The notes: a model not told the origin generated them from the sequence alone. Positions 31,224 through 40,141 are shown, counted from the first letter of the stretch. The stretch is DNA of 64,000 nt from Tritonibacter scottomollicae (GCF_003003215.1 NZ_PVUF01000003.1:346318-410317); one strand, 5' to 3'. Program-made: numbers and translations.

Positions 31224-32011
31224 TGCGGGTGGCGCAGCTGACAGATGCGGCGCTGCACTGGCGCGAGGATGGCCCCCCGGAGGGGCCTGCGGTGGTCTTT
31301 GCCAATTCCCTTGGCACCGATCTGAGGCTTTGGGACGCGGTGGTGGAGCGTATGCCGCGACACCTGCGGCTGATCCGCTACGACATGCGCGGCCATGGGC
31401 TGTCGAGCTGCCCGCCCGGCCCCTATTCCATCGACACCCTTGCGGGCGATGCGCTGGAGCTTTTGGATCACGCAGGCGTCGAGACTTGCGTCTTTGTTGG
31501 CCTCTCCATCGGCGGCATGATCGGTCAGGCGCTGGCCGTGCGCGCGCCGGAACGCATCTCGGCACTGGTGCTGTCGAACACCGCCGCCAAAATGGGCGAG
31601 CCGCAGATGTGGCAGGACCGGATTGCCACCATCGAGGCGGACGGGATTGCGGCCCTGACGGATATGATACTCGAGCGTTGGTTCGCGCCCGGCTTCCTGC
31701 AGACGGAGGCGCATCTTCCTTGGCGGCATATGCTGGAGCGCACGCCGCAGGCGGGGTACGTCGCCTGCTGCCAGGCCATCGCGGGCGCTGATCTGAGTGC
31801 GACCAGCCAATCGCTGACCCAGCCGGTGCTGGGCATTGCCGGCAGTGAGGACGGCGCCAGCCCGCCGGCGCTGGTAGAGGCAACGCTGGAGTTGATCGCC
31901 GACGCCCGCTTCACCCTGGTCGAGGACACGGGCCACCTGCCCTGTGTCGAAGCCCCCGACGCCTATGCTGGCGCGCTGACCGATTTCCTGAAGGAGCTGG
32001 GCCATGTCTAA
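31223..32011 (+). CDS. pcaD: 3-oxoadipate enol-lactonase
   Basis: Alpha/beta hydrolase that opens 3-oxoadipate enol-lactone to 3-oxoadipate. 262 residues. Oxyanion region FANSLGTDLRLWDAV, nucleophile elbow VGLSIGGMIGQ (Ser at about residue 95) and the catalytic His in VEDTGHLPCVEAPDAY. Overlaps pobA by 1 base and pcaC by 8 bases. A stand-alone PcaD, not fused to PcaC as in some actinobacteria. Confidence 0.95.
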   Translation: MRVAQLTDAALHWREDGPPEGPAVVFANSLGTDLRLWDAVVERMPRHLRLIRYDMRGHGLSSCPPGPYSIDTLAGDALELLDHAGVETCVFVGLSIGGMIGQALAVRAPERISALVLSNTAAKMGEPQMWQDRIATIEADGIAALTDMILERWFAPGFLQTEAHLPWRHMLERTPQAGYVACCQAIAGADLSATSQSLTQPVLGIAGSEDGASPPALVEATLELIADARFTLVEDTGHLPCVEAPDAYAGALTDFLKELGHV

Positions 32012-32408
32012 ACAGCCCCCCAACGACCGCTACATCAGCGGCATGCAGATCCGCCGCAAGGTGCTGGGTGACGCCCATGTGGACCGGGCCGAGGCCGCCA
32101 AGACCGCCCTTGATGCGCCGTTCCAGACATTGATCACCGAGACCGCGTGGGGCAATGTTTGGGCCAGCGAGGCGATCAGCGACCGGGAGCGGTCGATGCT
32201 GACGCTGGCACTGCTGGCCGCGCTGGGGAATTTCGACGAGATCCCGATGCATATCCGCGCCACCGCCCGCACCGGCGCCAGCAAGAGCGACATACTGGAG
32301 GTGTTCCAGCATGTGGCGATCTACGCGGGGGTGCCGCGCGCCAATCACGCGCTGAAACTGGCCAAGGAGACTTACGCTGAAATGGAACAGGAGGCGGGCG
32401 AAGAATGA
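32004..32408 (+). CDS. pcaC: 4-carboxymuconolactone decarboxylase
   Basis: Decarboxylates 4-carboxymuconolactone to the enol-lactone used by PcaD. 134 residues, the usual size. Carboxymuconolactone decarboxylase fold with [62 protein letters not shown], including the conserved E-x-x-x-H-x-R-x-A segment. Overlaps pcaD by 8 bases and pcaH by 4, so translation is coupled on both sides. Confidence 0.96.
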   Translation: MSKQPPNDRYISGMQIRRKVLGDAHVDRAEAAKTALDAPFQTLITETAWGNVWASEAISDRERSMLTLALLAALGNFDEIPMHIRATARTGASKSDILEVFQHVAIYAGVPRANHALKLAKETYAEMEQEAGEE

Positions 32409-33127
32409 CCAACGGCTATGTAAACCGCGACCGGCGCTGGCATCCGCCCAGCATCACGCCCGATTACAAGACATCGGTGGCGCGCGGCCCGCGTCACGCG
32501 CCGCTGTCCTTTCCCACCACTTTGGCGGAAGAAACCGGGCCGGTGTTCGGCCATGACATGCTGGGCAGGCTGGACAACGACCTGATCCTGAACTTTGCCA
32601 AGGACGGTGGCATGGCGATCGGCCCGCGCATCATCGTGCATGGGCAAGTGCGCGACGAATTTGGCCGTGGTGTGCCCGGTGCGCTGATCGAGGTCTGGCA
32701 GGCCAATGCGGGCGGGCGCTATCGCCACAAGAAGGAAAGCTATCTGGCGCCGCTGGACCCGAATTTCGGCGGCTGCGGGCGCTGCATCAGCGACGCACAG
32801 GGGTTTTATGAGTTCCGCACCATCCTGCCCGGCCCCTATCCCTGGCCCAACACGATGAACGACTGGCGCCCGGCGCATATCCATTTTTCCATCTTTGGTG
32901 CGGGGTTTGCCCAGCGCCTGATCACCCAGATGTATTTCGAGGGCGACCCGCTGATCTGGCACTGTCCCATCGTCGACACCATCCCGACCCGCGAGGGGAT
33001 CGAGAGCCTGGTCGCGGCGCTCGACATGGCGCGCACGGTGCCGATGGATGCGCGGGCCTACAAGTTCGACATCACCCTGCGCGGTCGCCGCCAGACGATG
33101 TTTGAAAACCGCATGGAGGGGCTGTGA
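32405..33127 (+). CDS. pcaH: Protocatechuate 3,4-dioxygenase beta subunit
   Basis: Iron(III)-binding subunit of the intradiol ring-cleaving enzyme that turns protocatechuate into beta-carboxy-cis,cis-muconate. 240 residues. Intradiol signature region [48 protein letters not shown]; iron ligands Tyr and His are represented by GRYRHK, PYPWPN and [12 protein letters not shown]. The N-terminal extension (about 70 residues before the barrel) is the mark of PcaH over PcaG. Starts 4 bases inside pcaC. Confidence 0.97.
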   Translation: MTNGYVNRDRRWHPPSITPDYKTSVARGPRHAPLSFPTTLAEETGPVFGHDMLGRLDNDLILNFAKDGGMAIGPRIIVHGQVRDEFGRGVPGALIEVWQANAGGRYRHKKESYLAPLDPNFGGCGRCISDAQGFYEFRTILPGPYPWPNTMNDWRPAHIHFSIFGAGFAQRLITQMYFEGDPLIWHCPIVDTIPTREGIESLVAALDMARTVPMDARAYKFDITLRGRRQTMFENRMEGL

Positions 33128-33129
33128 TC

Positions 33130-33747
33130 ATGGTGCAACCGTTGAGCTATCTGAAGGAATCCCCCTCGCAAACCGCCGGGCCTTACGTCCACATCGGATG
33201 CACGCCGAATTTTGCCGAGATCGAAGGCGTCTACCCGCAAGACCTCGGCCATGAGATGATCACCGGCGACGTGCAGGGTCAGCGCATCCGCATCACTGGC
33301 CGCGTCATCGACGGCACCGGCACGCCCTTGCGCGATGCGATGATCGAGATCTGGCAGCCGGACGCGGCCGGGCTGTTCAACTCCCCGGCCGAGACGCGCG
33401 GCACGGCAGATCCGAACTTCACCGGCTGGGGGCGCTGTGCCTCGGATATGACCACGGGTGAATTTGCCTTTGAGACGGTCAAACCCGGTGCGGTGCCCTT
33501 TGTCGATGGCCGCATGCAGGCCCCGCATGTGACGCTCTGGATCGTGGCGCGGGGCATCAACCTCGGCCTGCACACGCGGATGTATTTCCCCGACGAGGCA
33601 GACGCCAATGCCGACGACCCGATCCTGAGCCGTATCGAACATCAGACCCGCGTCAAAACCCTGATGGGCGAAGATAAGGGCGACGGGCACATCCATTTCG
33701 ACATTCGCCTTCAGGGGCATAATGAAACCGTGTTTTTCGACATCTGA
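33130..33747 (+). CDS. pcaG: Protocatechuate 3,4-dioxygenase alpha subunit
   Basis: Partner subunit of PcaH, 205 residues from the ATG at 33130, which has GGAGG 10 bases upstream; a GTG two codons earlier overlaps the pcaH stop and is possible. Sequence SPSQTAGPYVHIGCTPNF is the alpha-subunit start that contributes to the active site, followed by the intradiol core ITGRVIDGTGTPLRDAMIEIWQPDAAGLFNSP and the C-terminal DGHIHFDIRLQGHNETVFFDI. It lacks the full iron-ligand set, as normal for PcaG. Confidence 0.95.
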   Translation: MVQPLSYLKESPSQTAGPYVHIGCTPNFAEIEGVYPQDLGHEMITGDVQGQRIRITGRVIDGTGTPLRDAMIEIWQPDAAGLFNSPAETRGTADPNFTGWGRCASDMTTGEFAFETVKPGAVPFVDGRMQAPHVTLWIVARGINLGLHTRMYFPDEADANADDPILSRIEHQTRVKTLMGEDKGDGHIHFDIRLQGHNETVFFDI

Positions 33748-33756
33748 GGCCAGATC

Positions 33757-34590
33757 ATGAGCAATCCTTGTATCCTCTGCGTGGCGATCACCGGCTCGCT
33801 GCCCACCAAGGCCAACAATCCGGCGGTGCCGATCACCGTGTCCGAACAAATCGAGAGCACCCATGAGGCGTTCGAGGCTGGCGCCAGCATCTGCCACGCC
33901 CATGTGCGCAATGACGACCAGACCCCCTCCTCCGATCCGGAGAAATTCGCGGCGCTGAAAGAAGGGCTGGAGAAACACTGCCCCGGCATGATCCTGCAGT
34001 TCTCCACCGGCGGGCGATCTGGCGCGGGCAAGACGCGGGGCGGCATGCTGCCGTTGCAGCCCGACATGGCCTCCCTGTCGGTGGGGTCGAACAACTTTCC
34101 CACCCGCGTCTACGAAAACCCGCCGGATCTAGTCGACTGGCTCGCCTCTGAAATGCGAACGCATCACATCACGCCGGAGGTCGAGGCCTTTGACCTCAGC
34201 CATATCCTGCAGGCGATCCGGCTGCACCGGGAGGGCGCGCTTTATGGCAAGCTCTATGTGCAATTCGTGATGGGCGTGAAAAACGCGATGCCCGCCGACA
34301 AGGAGGTGTTCGACCTCTATGTCGATCTGGTCAAACGCCGCGCCCCGGAGGCCAATTGGTGCGCCGCAGGCATTGGAGCGAACCAGTTGGTGGTCAACGA
34401 ATGGGCCATTGCCGCCGGTGGACACACGCGCACGGGGCTGGAGGACAACGTCCGGCTGGATCGCCAGACGCTTGCGCCCTCCAATGCGGCGCTGATCCGG
34501 CGCGCGGCGGAGCTGTGCGACAAATACGAACGCCCCGTCGCCACCTGGCAGCAGGCGCGCGAGATCCTTGACGTGCCCCTGCGCGGCTGA
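33757..34590 (+). CDS. BKACE family beta-keto acid cleavage enzyme
   Basis: A 277-residue TIM-barrel zinc enzyme of the DUF849 / 3-keto-5-aminohexanoate cleavage family: it condenses a beta-keto acid with acetyl-CoA and splits off acetoacetate. PCILCVAITGSLPTKANNPAVPITVSEQIEST opens the family pattern; zinc ligands are the two His of ICHAHVRNDD, with a downstream GxGxNQLVVNEWAIAAGGHTRTGLEDN. It sits 9 bases after pcaG, inside the operon and before pcaB. That position suggests a 3-oxoadipate-like substrate, which would bypass PcaIJ/PcaF; this is inference from context, and pcaIJF are not in the window. Confidence 0.88.
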   Translation: MSNPCILCVAITGSLPTKANNPAVPITVSEQIESTHEAFEAGASICHAHVRNDDQTPSSDPEKFAALKEGLEKHCPGMILQFSTGGRSGAGKTRGGMLPLQPDMASLSVGSNNFPTRVYENPPDLVDWLASEMRTHHITPEVEAFDLSHILQAIRLHREGALYGKLYVQFVMGVKNAMPADKEVFDLYVDLVKRRAPEANWCAAGIGANQLVVNEWAIAAGGHTRTGLEDNVRLDRQTLAPSNAALIRRAAELCDKYERPVATWQQAREILDVPLRG

Positions 34591-34630
34591 TCTCCTTGCC
34601 TCATCGCCGCATTCAAGGAGTGTTTGCCCC

Positions 34631-35704
34631 GTGAACCCGCTGACCTCGACAAACCCCTATTTTGCCGGCCTCTTTGCTGATGAGGCGATCACCGGGCTGT
34701 TTTCCGGTGCTGCCACGGCGGAGGCCTTTCTGGGCTTCGAGATGGCGCTGACCCGCGCCGCCGCCGCCGTGGGTCAGATCGAGGATGACCTCGCACGGCG
34801 GGCGTTGGCGGCGATGACGGATTTCACCCCCGACACGGCAGCATTGCAGGCGGATCTGATGGTCGATGGCATGGCGGTGCCGGGCTATGTGCGGCAGCTG
34901 AAGGCCCATGCGGGAGCCGAGCTTGCCGCTGCGATCCATCCCGGTGCCACCAGTCAGGACTTGATCGACACCGCGCTGGTGCTCGCGATCCGTGCGGCAA
35001 ACGCGATCTACCTGTCCCGGCTGGACGCGTTGAGCGCCGCACTGGAGGAGCTGGGGCGGACACAAGGTGAGAACCCTCTGATGGCGCGCACCCGGATGCA
35101 GGCGGCATTGCCGATCACCGCCGGGCATCGGATCACCACATGGGCCGCGCCTGTGGAGCGCCACCGAGCACGGCTGGAGGCGCTGCGCCCCGAGGTGGAG
35201 CTGTTGCAGTTCGGCGGTCCGGTGGGGGATCGCCAGCGCAGCCAGCCGCATGGCGACGCCATCGCCCGTCTCATGGCGACCGAACTGGGGCTGAGCGCGC
35301 CTGAGCGCGCCTGGCACACGGAGCGCGACGGGCTGGCGACATACGCCAGCTGGCTTTCAGCCCTGACCGGCAGCCTCGGCAAGATCGGGCAGGATATCTG
35401 TCTGATGGCGCAGCAGGGCGTCGATGCGCTGGCGCAGCAGGGCGGTGGCAGCAGCTCTGCTATGGCGCATAAACAGAACCCCGTGACGGCGGAACTGTTG
35501 GTGACGCTGGCGCGCTACACCGCCGGCCAACTGCCGTTGATGCATCAGGCCATGGTGCATGAGCAGGAACGCTCCGGCGCCATGTGGACGCTGGAATGGA
35601 TGGTGCTGCCCGCCATGATGTCCAGCACCGGCGCGGCCCTGCGTCTGGCCACCGAACAGGTCCACGCGATCACCCGCATCGGCGAGGCCCCGTCGCCCGC
35701 CTGA
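34631..35704 (+). CDS. pcaB: 3-carboxy-cis,cis-muconate cycloisomerase
   Basis: Fumarase/aspartase-superfamily enzyme that cyclises beta-carboxymuconate to 4-carboxymuconolactone. 357 residues from the GTG at 34631, with AAGGAG 10 bases upstream. TSTNPYFAGLFADEAITGLFSG is the PcaB N-terminus; AAIHPGATSQDLIDTALVLAIR and the superfamily signature GGSSSAMAHKQNPVTAELLVTLAR carry the catalytic residues. It is shorter than 450-residue PcaB proteins of pseudomonads but normal for Roseobacter. Last gene of the pob-pca operon. Confidence 0.94.
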   Translation: MNPLTSTNPYFAGLFADEAITGLFSGAATAEAFLGFEMALTRAAAAVGQIEDDLARRALAAMTDFTPDTAALQADLMVDGMAVPGYVRQLKAHAGAELAAAIHPGATSQDLIDTALVLAIRAANAIYLSRLDALSAALEELGRTQGENPLMARTRMQAALPITAGHRITTWAAPVERHRARLEALRPEVELLQFGGPVGDRQRSQPHGDAIARLMATELGLSAPERAWHTERDGLATYASWLSALTGSLGKIGQDICLMAQQGVDALAQQGGGSSSAMAHKQNPVTAELLVTLARYTAGQLPLMHQAMVHEQERSGAMWTLEWMVLPAMMSSTGAALRLATEQVHAITRIGEAPSPA

Positions 35705-35710
35705 GCGCAC

Positions 35711-35740
35711 GTTCGAAATTTTTTTCGAAAAAATTCGAAC
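35711..35740. repeat. AT-rich inverted repeat after pcaB
   Basis: GTTCGAA-A-TTTTTT / AAAAAA-TTCGAAC around CG: nearly perfect 14-base arms directly after the pcaB stop. The T-run is inside the stem, so it is either an atypical terminator of the pca operon or a binding site upstream of the DUF4394 gene. Confidence 0.5.
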
Positions 35741-35830
35741 TCCGCTGCATCCAAATGCGGCCCTGGCGGAGTCTCCTCCCTGACAGCACGCGGATGGTCC
35801 GCGTTTTCGTCAAACAGAGAGGAGCTTTTT

Positions 35831-36631
35831 ATGCATTCCCTTAAGACCGCTTTTGTGACCGCATCCATTTTCGCAACCGCGCAGCTGGCGCAGGCTGACG
35901 ACCACGCCGCACCGATGGCGATCGGGCTGAGCGGCGACAACATGCTGCATATGATCAACGCCGAGACCGCAGGTGTCACCGGCTCCATGCCGGTCAAGGG
36001 CGTCGACAAGCTGCTTGGCATCGATCTGCGTCCGGCCACGGGCCAGCTGATCGGCGTCACCTCCACCTTTGACATTGTCGAGATTGACCCGATGACCGGC
36101 GAAGCCACGGTGATTTCCACCATGGACAAGGAACTGCCGATCGCCGAGGGCGCGCCGGTAATCGTGGATTTCAACCCCAAGGCCAACAAGCTGCGCTTCA
36201 TGAGCGGCACCACCAACCACCGCGTGGACATCGAAAGCGGTGCTGTGACCGTGGACGGCTCGCTGGCGTTTGAGGACGCCGACATGCACGCGGGCGAGGC
36301 CCCGGCCATCGTCGCGGCGGCCTATATCAACTCCTACGGTCAGCCGGACACCACTGCGATGTACGACATCGACGCAACCATCGTGGCGCTGATTCAGCAG
36401 ACCTCGCCCAACGACGGCACATTGGCGGCAATCGGCAAACTCGGGATCGACGGCAGCGACAGCTATGCCTTTGATATCGCGACCGACGCAGAGGGCAAGA
36501 ACACGGCGTGGCTGGCGACCGACGGCATGCTGAACACAGTGTCGCTGGAGACTGGCGAAATCCTTGAAAGCTGGGAGATCAAGGAGGCCGACGCGCCATT
36601 GCGCGACATCACCTTCATGACCGCCATGTGA
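35831..36631 (+). CDS. Exported DUF4394 protein
   Basis: A 266-residue secreted protein; signal peptide MHSLKTAFVTASIFATAQLAQA cleaves before DDHAAP. The rest shows repeated beta-propeller-like strands typical of DUF4394 (LSGDNMLHMINAETAGVTGSMPVKGVDKLLGIDLRPATGQLIGVTS, and ITFMTAM end). AGAGAGGAG ribosome site 6 bases before the ATG. The next two genes on the strand encode an ECF sigma factor and its anti-sigma, an arrangement known in marine bacteria, so it is probably part of that regulon. No enzymatic motif is seen. Confidence 0.8.
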   Translation: MHSLKTAFVTASIFATAQLAQADDHAAPMAIGLSGDNMLHMINAETAGVTGSMPVKGVDKLLGIDLRPATGQLIGVTSTFDIVEIDPMTGEATVISTMDKELPIAEGAPVIVDFNPKANKLRFMSGTTNHRVDIESGAVTVDGSLAFEDADMHAGEAPAIVAAAYINSYGQPDTTAMYDIDATIVALIQQTSPNDGTLAAIGKLGIDGSDSYAFDIATDAEGKNTAWLATDGMLNTVSLETGEILESWEIKEADAPLRDITFMTAM

Positions 36632-36689
36632 TTTTCGGGTTGCACCCCGGAACGTAATTCGTGCTAAGGTTGTGTTAGTACGAGTATCT

Positions 36690-36760
36690 CCCCGTGATGC
36701 AGTTCATCACGGGGAACCGTTTCCCCGGGGGCCGTCGGGTTGATACCTGATGCCCCCCGG
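36690..36760 (+). promoter_or_regulatory. Two consecutive hairpins before the sigma-factor gene
   Basis: CCCCGTGAT-GCAGTTC-ATCACGGGG (36690-36714), then CCGGGGGC/GCCCCCCGG (36725-36760, with an internal TC-GGT/ACC-GA pairing). No T-run follows either, so they are not standard terminators. The second one covers the first in-frame ATG (36750) of the sigma gene, which argues for a later start or for translational control. Confidence 0.5.
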
Positions 36761-36782
36761 CTCACTGATTTCTCAAGACATC

Positions 36783-37436
36783 ATGACGTTGACCGCATCC
36801 CCCTGCCCTCATACGGTTCACCAAAGCATGCCGTTCTCCCCCTCTGCGGGGCCAACGCATGAGGCAATGGACGCATTGAATGCGCAGATGGACGAGGACA
36901 GGCGATTGAGCGACTTGGCAGACCGGATAGAGGCCTGCGCATTGGGCGACAGGACCGCGCTACGCGCAATCATGGATCAGGAAGGATCACGCCTGCTGGG
37001 TATTGCCCTGCGCATGCTACGGCGTCGGGATCTGGCGGAAGACGCCCTGCAGGAGTGTTTTGTCTCCGTCTGGCGCAAAGCCCATCAATTCGATGCCAGC
37101 CGGGGCGGCGCGCGCGGCTGGATCACCACCATTCTGCGCAACCAATGCCTGACGATGCTGCGCAAGGAGAGCTGGGAAATCGCTGAAAGTGCCGACATAC
37201 TGGAGCGACGGCAGGATGAGGAGGTCGTGATGGACGCCTATGGCAGGCTGGACATGAACAGCGACCTGCGCCGCTGCCTCGACCGGCTGGAGCCGCCCAA
37301 ACGGGTCGCCATCCTGCAGGCCTATGTGCTGGGCTACACCCATGGCGAGATTTCGGGCCGCCTTCAGGCACCGCTCGGATCGGTCAAGGCCTGGGTACGG
37401 CGTGGACTGATCGCACTGCGGGAGTGTTTGGCATGA
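36783..37436 (+). CDS. ECF-type RNA polymerase sigma factor
   Basis: About 217 residues from the ATG at 36783; starts at 36828 and 36858 are also possible because none has a good ribosome site. Region 2 is GSRLLGIALRMLRRRDLAEDALQECFVSVWRKAHQFDASRGGARGWITTILRNQCL and region 4 is LEPPKRVAILQAYVLGYTHGEISGRLQAPLGSVKAWVRRGLIALRECL. No region 3, so an ECF sigma, of the SigK/RpoE-like kind. Its stop overlaps the anti-sigma start (ATGA), the usual sign of a sigma/anti-sigma pair. Confidence 0.9.
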   Translation: MTLTASPCPHTVHQSMPFSPSAGPTHEAMDALNAQMDEDRRLSDLADRIEACALGDRTALRAIMDQEGSRLLGIALRMLRRRDLAEDALQECFVSVWRKAHQFDASRGGARGWITTILRNQCLTMLRKESWEIAESADILERRQDEEVVMDAYGRLDMNSDLRRCLDRLEPPKRVAILQAYVLGYTHGEISGRLQAPLGSVKAWVRRGLIALRECLA

Positions 37437-38176
37437 GCGATCATCAATCCCTGATGGATTTGGCGATGGAGGTTGCCCTTGGCCTTGCAGATGAGGCCGA
37501 AGCCGCAGAGCTGGAAGCCCGCGCCCTGCAGGATCCGGAGGCCGCCGCCGCCCTGAACCATGCGCGCATGCGGCTTGCCGAACTGGACGACACCGCAACG
37601 CCGGAAACGCTGCCCGCAGATATGTGGGACCGGGTGACCCTGCGCTTGGACGAGCGAGGTTCTGCGGTTGGTGTGCTCCCCGGAACAGTGCCGGAATTCG
37701 ACGCCGAAACCGATACCATCCTGCCTGCAAATGAGCCCCATGCGCCGCGGTCATGGTTCATGGCGGCCTGCACCGGACTGGCGGCCTCGGTCATGTTGGC
37801 GCTGGCACTTGGCTGGGTCGTGATGACGCGTCCCGATCCGACCGTGATTGCGGTGCTGATCAATGACACCACTGGCGAGGCCGTGGCGTTGGTTGAAGGC
37901 ACGGAGGCAAACCTGACTCGCGTTACCCTGCTGGGGCAGACCGCCGTACCGGAGGGACAGGTGATGCAAGTCTGGACCAAACCGGAAGACGACGGCCCGC
38001 CTGTCTCGCTTGGCCTGCTTGCCGATAACCGCGGCACCGCGCTTGCGGCTGACGGGCTGCCACCGCCGGGACCGGAGCAGCTCTATGAGATCACGTTTGA
38101 ACAATCGGGGGGCTCTCCTACCGGATTGCCCACCGGGCCAATCCACGGCAAGGGGTTTGCGAAAGAGCCGCTCTGA
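37433..38176 (+). CDS. Anti-sigma factor, RskA family
   Basis: A 247-residue membrane anti-sigma factor from the ATG at 37433, which overlaps the sigma stop. N-terminal cytoplasmic sigma-binding part (MSDHQSLMDLAMEVALGLADEAEAAELEARALQDPEAAAALNHARMRLAEL), one membrane helix at about residues 107-130 (SWFMAACTGLAASVMLALALGWVVM), and a periplasmic RskA-type sensor domain (ARVTLLGQTAVPEGQVMQVWTKPEDDG to the C-terminus). The LxEAxAL-type zinc motif is absent, as in RskA. It holds the sigma factor until a periplasmic signal, which is not known here. Confidence 0.88.
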   Translation: MSDHQSLMDLAMEVALGLADEAEAAELEARALQDPEAAAALNHARMRLAELDDTATPETLPADMWDRVTLRLDERGSAVGVLPGTVPEFDAETDTILPANEPHAPRSWFMAACTGLAASVMLALALGWVVMTRPDPTVIAVLINDTTGEAVALVEGTEANLTRVTLLGQTAVPEGQVMQVWTKPEDDGPPVSLGLLADNRGTALAADGLPPPGPEQLYEITFEQSGGSPTGLPTGPIHGKGFAKEPL

Positions 38177-38200
38177 CAGTCAAACCACATATTCAACATG

Positions 38201-38230
38201 AAAAGGGGCGCCGTATATGGCGCCCCTTTT
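38201..38230. terminator. Bidirectional terminator between anti-sigma and ask
   Basis: Perfect stem AAAAGGGGCGCC-GTATAT-GGCGCCCCTTTT with T-runs on both strands, between convergent genes. Confidence 0.92.
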
Positions 38231-38279
38231 CATGCATCTACTGCATCCCCCCTGTCAGAAGCGAATGCTATACGTTGCC

Positions 38280-39734
38280 TCAGGCTGCCGCTTTGATCGG
38301 CTTGTCAGCCTTGGACGTTTTGTCCTGCTTGGCAGACTTGTCCTCGATCAGCACCTTGTGCAGGGCGCTGATCACCGGCTTCAGATCCTCACGCTCAACG
38401 ATGAACTGTACGTCCACGTTGCGCGGCCCCTGCGAGGCCCCAAGGCTGGCCAGCCCCACATCGGCAATCGCCTGCAGACCACGTGTCAGCACAGACAGCC
38501 CCTTGAGGTCGCGTCCGATGGCCGAGGCCATGGACAAAAGCCGCGCCGAAATCTCGGCGTTGGGATAAATCCGTGCCAGATCCTTTTCCACCCGCTTCAG
38601 TACGGTCAGCGAGGTGTCGAGGTAGTGGGTGATCGTATTGGCGTTCGAGGTCTTGGAGACGATGCGCACATCGTGACGCGTCAGAACCTCAAGGATCGAG
38701 GCATCATATCCCTTCACCCCGACCATATCCTGTTCGAACACTTCCAGCGCGATGATATCAAGGCCGGTTATCATCTCCACCGCCGGGCTTTCTGCCGGCT
38801 TGTCGTCGATCAGCGTGCCGGGATCTTCCGGCTCGAACGCATTGGTGACGCGCAGCGGCACGTCCGCCTGACGCAGGGTCTTGGCCGCCTTGGGGTGGAT
38901 CGCCTCCATCCCCATGTTCGACATCTGGTCCGCCACGTCATAGTTGGTGTGACCCAGCTTTTTCGCCACGCCTGCGCCCACCAGTTTCGGGTCGGCGGAG
39001 GAGAGGTGGAATTCCTTGTGGATGATCGCCTCACTGGCGCCGGTGAGGGCTGCCAGACAGGAGAAGGTCACTTCGGAATAGCCGCGATCAAACTCCCGCA
39101 TCAGCCCTTCGACGCATTGCGCGTAGCCGGTGACGATGGGCATCTCGGTGGCGGGGTCAACATCTTCGAGCGCCTTGGAAATACGTTCCTCCAGCGTCAC
39201 ATCGCCCTCGTCACGCCAGCCAGACAGATCCACGAAGCGCGCATTGACGCCGCCACGCTGCAGCAGGAGCGCGGTAACGAATGCGGAATGCGCCTCGCCC
39301 AGCCCCGACAGCAGTTCGCGGATCTGCAGCATGTGTTCAGCCAGGCGGAAGTGGCCATAGCTGCACAGGCGCTGCAGGTCGATCAGGCAGTTGCGCGCGC
39401 CCTCGATGCGTTCGGCGACAAAGGCATCTGCCTGCGTCACGTCACCGGCGTTTTCGAGCACCGCCTCATGGGCCTTGCGCATCTCGTCGCCCACACGGCT
39501 GAGCGCTTCATGCCAGCCATGGTCGGACTCTGCGTCGGCAAACCGGGCATAGACGCCCGGCTCACCAGTTTTCTTGTGTTCGAGCAGGAGGTTGGTAATG
39601 CCCCCAAACGCGGAGACCACAAAGACGCGGCCATAAAGGCCAGCCGCGCCGCGGCCACCGGTAAACAGTGTATCCACCAGCTCGTTCACGCGGGACATCG
39701 AAGTCCCGCCGATTTTTTCAACGGTATGTGTCAT
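38280..39734 (-). CDS. ask: Aspartate kinase, ectoine-type
   Basis: Specialised aspartokinase (Ask_Ect) feeding aspartate phosphate to ectoine synthesis. 484 residues. N-terminus HTVEKIGGTSMSRVNEL is the aspartokinase start (K-x-G-G-T-S); the middle has the HPKAAKTLRQADVPLRVTNAF stretch preceding two ACT domains (about 330-460). The C-terminus is an unusual Lys/Ala-rich tail (SAKQDKTSKADKPIKAAA). It follows ectC by 14 bases, the last gene of ectABC-ask. Ask_Ect enzymes are less feedback-inhibited by Thr/Lys, from family knowledge. Confidence 0.92.
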   Translation of the reverse strand: MTHTVEKIGGTSMSRVNELVDTLFTGGRGAAGLYGRVFVVSAFGGITNLLLEHKKTGEPGVYARFADAESDHGWHEALSRVGDEMRKAHEAVLENAGDVTQADAFVAERIEGARNCLIDLQRLCSYGHFRLAEHMLQIRELLSGLGEAHSAFVTALLLQRGGVNARFVDLSGWRDEGDVTLEERISKALEDVDPATEMPIVTGYAQCVEGLMREFDRGYSEVTFSCLAALTGASEAIIHKEFHLSSADPKLVGAGVAKKLGHTNYDVADQMSNMGMEAIHPKAAKTLRQADVPLRVTNAFEPEDPGTLIDDKPAESPAVEMITGLDIIALEVFEQDMVGVKGYDASILEVLTRHDVRIVSKTSNANTITHYLDTSLTVLKRVEKDLARIYPNAEISARLLSMASAIGRDLKGLSVLTRGLQAIADVGLASLGASQGPRNVDVQFIVEREDLKPVISALHKVLIEDKSAKQDKTSKADKPIKAAA

Positions 39735-39748
39735 GCGTCACCTGTGTC

Positions 39749-40141
39749 TCAGGCCAGCTCCTCCGCAGGAGCATAAGAGCCGTCTTCGCGATGGACTTCA
39801 GTGCCGGTCACCGGCGGGTTGAAGCAGCACGCCATGTGCAGTTCTTCTTCGGCCCGCAGGATGTGTTTGTCATGCAGGTTCAGCGCATACATGACGCCGG
39901 GCTTGATCTCATGGGTCTCGCCGGTGGCGATATCCGTGATCGAGCCTTTGCCCTTCATGCAGTAGACACTCTCGAAGTGGTGCTTGTAGTGGAACTGATG
40001 CTCCGATCCCGCTTCCAGCACGGTGATGTGGAAGGAGAACCCCATCCCGTCATCGGCCAGCAACATGCGGGTGGAGGTCCAGCGCGCATCCGCAACAGTA
40101 CGGTCGGAGGTCTTCAGTTCGTTGAAATCGCGTACGATCAT
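39749..40141 (-). CDS. ectC: Ectoine synthase
   Basis: Cupin-fold cyclase that closes N-gamma-acetyl-diaminobutyrate to ectoine. 130 residues. MIVRDFNELKTSDRTVADARWTSTRMLLADDGMGFSFHITVLEAGSEHQFHYKHHFESVYCMKGKG contains the cupin metal ligands (Glu, Tyr and His in FHITVLEAG and YCMKGKG); the C-terminus CFNPPVTGTEVHREDGSY is the family end. Between ectB (24-base gap) and ask. Confidence 0.97.
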   Translation of the reverse strand: MIVRDFNELKTSDRTVADARWTSTRMLLADDGMGFSFHITVLEAGSEHQFHYKHHFESVYCMKGKGSITDIATGETHEIKPGVMYALNLHDKHILRAEEELHMACCFNPPVTGTEVHREDGSYAPAEELA

